Origin: JAWVEV01 sp033856535
GTDB taxonomy: Bacteria > Actinomycetota > Thermoleophilia > Miltoncostaeales > Miltoncostaeaceae
Assembly: GCA_033856535.1 (NCBI GenBank)
Contig: JAWVEV010000012.1
Location: forward strand, 1 to 8,428
Direction of reading: 5' to 3'
Length of the DNA: 8,428 nucleotides
The notes below the pieces were generated by a model that was given only the letters and a program-made list of their open reading frames with translations, did not search any database and had not been told where the DNA came from. The position numbers and the translations under genes are program-made. Positions 6,138-8,428 of the stretch are shown piece after piece; positions within the stretch are counted from its first letter, which is position 1, and the number at the start of each line of letters is the position of its first letter.

Positions 6138-6916
6138 CCGTCGGCCGGCCGCGCCAGCGGTCGCAGGCGGTGGTCCGGCGTGAACAGCCGGCGCACAAGG
6201 CCCATGCTCACCACGGTCGTGGTCGTGGCCGCGGAGGCCAGCACCAGGTACATGACCACCACCTGGACCAGGACCGCGTCGAGCGGGTCCACGCCGGCCA
6301 GGATCAGCCCGGTCATCGCGCCGGGCAGGAACACGATGCCGACGGCCTTCGTGGTCTCGATCTGGGGAACCAGGGCGGTGCGGGCGGCCGAGCGCAGATA
6401 GGGCAGGGCGGCCGCCCAGGACGGCTGGCCGAGCGCCAGCCGCGCCTCGACCTCCAGCCGCTTGTCGCGCAGCTCCTCCACGCCGCGGCGGGCGGACAGC
6501 ACGGTGGCGTTCATGGAGTTGCCGATCACCAGGCCGGCGATCGGGACCAGCGTCCGCGACTCCAGCGGGAAGATCCCGAGCCCGAAGACGACGGCGAGCG
6601 TGACCGCCGACGTCGCGAGGAAGGCGGCCAGCGCGATGACCATGAAGCGCGGCACCTCGCGGGCGCGCCGGCGGGCGACGTCGGCGGCGAAGACCGTCAT
6701 CCCGACGACCCAGAGCCAGGAGAGGGCGAGCGGGGTGTCCTCGTCGAGCACGAAGGCGAGCGCGAGGCCCACCACCAGGAGCTGCGCCATCGCCCGGGCC
6801 GACGCCAGGACGAGGTCGCGCTCCAGGCCGAGCCGCCGCCAGGCGGAGAGCGCGATCGCGACGCCCACCAGCACGAGCGAGGCCGCCAGCCCCCAGAAGG
6901 TGACGTCACCCGACAT
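6134..6916 (-). CDS. fetB: FetB-like (UPF0014) ABC transporter permease
   Basis: This 260-residue membrane protein belongs to the UPF0014/FetB (YbbM) family; the E. coli FetAB transporter is implicated in iron export and oxidative-stress resistance. About seven hydrophobic segments are visible, near 8-25, 40-57, 64-81, 92-115, 122-140, 192-207 and 212-240. Family signatures are RAMAQLLVVG (41-50), PIAGLVIGNSMNATVLS (125-141), an EARLALG helix (157-163) and VFLPGAMTGLILAGVDPLDAV (195-215) followed by a Q before the last membrane segment. The ATG at 6916 has a good Shine-Dalgarno, GGAGG, five bases upstream, inside the end of fetA, and its first 11 bases overlap fetA. Its stop overlaps the aat start. 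Pairing with the upstream ATPase is near certain; the metal substrate is an inference from E. coli. Confidence 0.93.
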   Translation of the reverse strand: MSGDVTFWGLAASLVLVGVAIALSAWRRLGLERDLVLASARAMAQLLVVGLALAFVLDEDTPLALSWLWVVGMTVFAADVARRRAREVPRFMVIALAAFLATSAVTLAVVFGLGIFPLESRTLVPIAGLVIGNSMNATVLSARRGVEELRDKRLEVEARLALGQPSWAAALPYLRSAARTALVPQIETTKAVGIVFLPGAMTGLILAGVDPLDAVLVQVVVMYLVLASAATTTTVVSMGLVRRLFTPDHRLRPLARPADG

Positions 6917-7613
6917 CGCGGCCTCCGGTCTCGGCGACGGCGGGCGCGCCGGTCGGGGGCGCGTCGGGCGGCCCGGATCGCTCGAGGCGGCCCTCGCGCA
7001 GCGCGAGCACCCAGTCGGCCAGGCGGCCGACCTGCTCGCCGTCGTGGGTCACCCAGAGGATCGGGACGCCCTCCCGGGTGAGCCGGCGCGCGAGCCGCTC
7101 CAGCTCCAGGCGGTGGTCGCGGTCGAGGGCCGAGGTGGGCTCGTCCATCAGGAGCACCTCGGGCTCGGTCACCAGGGTGCGGGCGACGCACATGCGCTGG
7201 GCCTCGCCCACCGAGAGGTCGGCGGCGGCGCGGGAGAGGAACCCGCCCGCCAGGCCGGTCCGCTCGAGCGCGGCCGCCATTGCGTCCTCCGCGATCTCGG
7301 GCACCGCCACGCGCAGGTTGTCCGCGACCGTGCCGCCGAAGGGGGTGGGACGCTGGAAGACCATGCCGACGCGCCGGCGCAGGGCGAGCGGGTCGAGGCC
7401 GGCGAGGTCCTCGCCGCGCAGCAGGACGCGGCCGGCCGAGGGCACCTCGAGCCGGTTGCAGAGGCGCAGGAGGGTGGACTTGCCGGCGCCCGAGGGGCCG
7501 ACGATCACCGTGATCCCGCCGTCCGGGACCGAGGCGGTGACCTCGCTCAGGATCGTGCGGCCGGAGCCGCCCTCAACGGTGACGCCCTCGAACGCGAAGA
7601 GCGCGGCGGCCAT
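6906..7613 (-). CDS. fetA: FetA-like ABC transporter ATP-binding protein
   Basis: The 235-residue nucleotide-binding subunit has a complete motif set: Walker A GPSGAGKST (39-47), Q-loop Q87 (MVFQRP), signature LSVGEAQR (133-140, with Val for the first Gly), Walker B VLLMDE (153-158), D-loop SALD (161-164) and switch histidine H190 (WVTHD). After the switch, a short Pro/Ala-rich tail of about 25 residues ends the protein. ATG 7613 gives a natural ABC N-terminus (LFAFEGVTV). The frame stays open far upstream, but that is only the SDR gene read out of frame. The start lies 8 bases past the SDR stop and lacks a clear Shine-Dalgarno, so coupling to SDR translation is likely. The end overlaps fetB by 11 bases. 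It should energise the FetB permease; the assignment rests mainly on that neighbour, since ATPases alone are hard to assign. Confidence 0.92.
   Translation of the reverse strand: MAAALFAFEGVTVEGGSGRTILSEVTASVPDGGITVIVGPSGAGKSTLLRLCNRLEVPSAGRVLLRGEDLAGLDPLALRRRVGMVFQRPTPFGGTVADNLRVAVPEIAEDAMAAALERTGLAGGFLSRAAADLSVGEAQRMCVARTLVTEPEVLLMDEPTSALDRDHRLELERLARRLTREGVPILWVTHDGEQVGRLADWVLALREGRLERSGPPDAPPTGAPAVAETGGRDVG
6922..6926 (-). promoter_or_regulatory. Shine-Dalgarno of fetB
   Basis: The minus strand reads GGAGG five bases before the fetB ATG, within the last codons of fetA. It is the clearest ribosome binding site in the window and supports the ATG at 6916 as the real start, despite the 11-base overlap with fetA. 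Confidence 0.75.
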
Positions 7614-7621
7614 TGGCCCGG

Positions 7622-8341
7622 TCAGGGCACCCAGGTATCCCCGGCGGGGGTGATCACGAGCTCGTGGGACCAGCCCCGCGGCGCCTGGCTCGCGAGGTAG
7701 GCGACCGCCGCCGCGACGTCCTCGGGGTCGAGCCCGTCCCGGTCCGGGCGGCCGGTCATGGGGTTGCGGTCGGTCCGGATCATCCCGTCGGCGACCAGCA
7801 GCGCCACGTGCACGCCGGCGCCGCGCACCTCCTGGGCGAGCGCCTGCGTCAGCGCCCGGGCGCCGGCCTGCGCGGCACCCCACGGGCCGCGGCCGGCGAA
7901 GGCGCGGCGCGCCGAGCCGCCCGAGACCTGGACGATCGTGCCGGCGCCGCGCGCGACCATCCGCGCGCTCGCGGCGCGCATCACCTCGAAGGCCGGAGGC
8001 AGGAAGCCGGCGGTCCAGCTGGCCAGCCGGTCCGGCGGCGCCTCGGCGATCGGCCCGCCGCCGAAGGTGTGGTCGCGCGGCACCGCGGTGACCGCGTTCA
8101 CCACCAGGTCGAGCCCGCCGAGCTCGTTCTCGGCGAGATCGAGCGCCGCGGCGACGTCGGCCGGGTCGGCGGCGTCCCCGCGGGTCGTGACCGCGCCGGG
8201 ATGAGCCGCGCGCAGCCGCTCGAGCGTCTCCTCCGAGCGCGCGACGGCCAGCGCCCGCCACCCCGCCCCGAGCCGCTCACCGACGATCGCGCGACCGACA
8301 TTGCGCGCGCCGAACACGACGCAGACCGGGGAGGTGGCCAC
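7622..8341 (-). CDS. Short-chain dehydrogenase/reductase (SDR) family protein, atypical active site
   Basis: This 239-residue protein has the overall classical-SDR layout. A nucleotide-binding turn at 10-17 (FGARNVGR) is one residue shorter than the usual TGxxxGIG and lacks its middle glycine. An acidic DAADPADV (56-63) matches the usual D-V after strand 3, and VNAVTA (81-86) stands in for NNAG. VSGGSA at 139-144 keeps Ser140. Where YxxxK is expected (154-158) the sequence is W-G-A-A-Q, so both the catalytic tyrosine and lysine are missing. DPEDVAAAVAYLAS (205-218) and a TPAGDTWV ending are typical of SDRs. It may bind NAD(P) without ordinary dehydrogenase activity, or use another mechanism. 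The GTG start at 8341 has no Shine-Dalgarno but has a TANNNT hexamer 6 bases upstream. It lies 8 bases before fetA, so it probably heads that unit. Substrate unknown. Confidence 0.85.
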   Translation of the reverse strand: MATSPVCVVFGARNVGRAIVGERLGAGWRALAVARSEETLERLRAAHPGAVTTRGDAADPADVAAALDLAENELGGLDLVVNAVTAVPRDHTFGGGPIAEAPPDRLASWTAGFLPPAFEVMRAASARMVARGAGTIVQVSGGSARRAFAGRGPWGAAQAGARALTQALAQEVRGAGVHVALLVADGMIRTDRNPMTGRPDRDGLDPEDVAAAVAYLASQAPRGWSHELVITPAGDTWVP

Positions 8342-8347
8342 GGGCCA

Positions 8348-8353
8348 ACGCTA
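8348..8353 (-). promoter_or_regulatory. Putative -10 of a leaderless promoter for the SDR-fetA-fetB-aat unit
   Basis: The minus strand reads TAGCGT, ending 6 bases before the GTG start at 8341. The position would place the transcript start on the initiation codon. No Shine-Dalgarno precedes the GTG. No clear -35 is visible. The TAG within it may alternatively be the stop codon of a gene entering from the right edge. Confidence 0.3.
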
Positions 8354-8395
8354 CGGGACGCGGCTGAGCCGGGCGAGACCGGCCGCGGCCGGGCC

Positions 8396-8423
8396 GTCGG
8401 TCACTTCACCGCGCGGTCGGTCA
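8396..8423 (+). repeat. GTCGGTCA direct repeat with 20-base period
   Basis: GTCGGTCA occurs at 8396-8403 and again at 8416-8423, starts 20 bases apart (about two helical turns), with ACCGCGCGGT between and partly overlapping the second copy. The arrangement upstream of an operon could be an operator. The same 8-mer also occurs at 237-244 inside the ymdB coding region, so chance is a real possibility. Confidence 0.3.
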
Positions 8424-8428
8424 TTCGA

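Larger units (their letters stand above)
8342..8428. other. Upstream region of the SDR unit, reaching the window edge
   Basis: This 87-base stretch lies before the SDR start. It holds a -10-like hexamer, an 8-base direct repeat and the 10-base palindrome ACCGCGCGGT at 8408-8417. On the minus strand one frame is open from the edge to TAG at 8351-8353 and could be the last 25 codons of an upstream gene 9 bases from the SDR start. A second frame is open to TGA at 8401-8403. Neither can be confirmed from so short a stretch. Confidence 0.4.

Noticed and set aside
5577..7700. Long plus-strand frames opposite aat, fetB and fetA (5577-6401, 6170-7081, 6462-7700)
   Set aside because: Translations are His/Arg/Gly-rich with no family features; the minus strand holds three well-supported genes here.
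8351..8428. C-terminal end of an upstream minus-strand gene stopping at TAG 8351-8353
   Set aside because: The frame is open for 25 codons to the edge and the 9-base gap would fit the operon, but it has more A/T third positions than its neighbours and no recognisable sequence; not enough to annotate as a gene.

Overview
This window is very GC-rich (roughly three quarters G+C by eye, with G or C at almost every third codon position) and gene-dense. It looks like chromosomal DNA from a high-GC actinobacterium. A YmdB-type phosphoesterase, frequent GTG starts and start codons sitting just behind a TANNNT hexamer would fit a deep-branching class such as Thermoleophilia, but that placement is an inference and not proven here. 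I see no mobile elements, CRISPR arrays, tRNA or rRNA genes.

Layout. There are nine genes in three main transcription units. Unit 1 (minus strand, 1604 to 45) encodes a membrane-anchored M23-like (LytM) protein followed by a YmdB/TIGR00282 metallophosphoesterase. Unit 2 (plus strand, 1688 to 5528) diverges from it across 83 bases. It encodes an AI-2E family (PF01594) membrane transporter, an ABC ATPase, its ABC-2 type permease and a RimJ/RimL-like GNAT acetyltransferase, with short gaps or an ATGA stop/start overlap. Unit 3 (minus strand, 8341 to 5538) runs toward unit 2. It encodes an atypical short-chain dehydrogenase (SDR), a FetA-like ABC ATPase, a FetB-like (UPF0014) permease and a short leucyl/phenylalanyl-tRNA-protein transferase (Aat), again with tiny gaps and overlaps. 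Units 2 and 3 meet tail to tail with only 9 bases between their stop codons, and a GC hairpin covers that junction.

How the genes work together. The ABC ATPase and ABC-2 permease at 2937-4980 should form one export-type transporter of unknown substrate. FetA/FetB should form a second transporter; its E. coli relatives are implicated in iron homeostasis. Aat is translationally coupled to FetB but is functionally an N-degron pathway enzyme. The M23-like protein and YmdB probably serve cell-envelope and signalling roles.

Most unusual points: (a) three operon-head genes each have a TANNNT hexamer ending 6-7 bases before the start codon and no Shine-Dalgarno, suggesting leaderless transcripts; (b) the first ABC ATPase has no ATG, GTG or TTG start that preserves its N-terminal strand and A-loop tyrosine; (c) that ATPase also departs from consensus at the switch histidine and D-loop; (d) the SDR has WxxxQ where YxxxK is expected; (e) the M23-like protein has HxD where HxH is expected. 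I do not see convincing evidence of an entirely new multi-gene system. The genes belong to known families, several with altered active-site residues.
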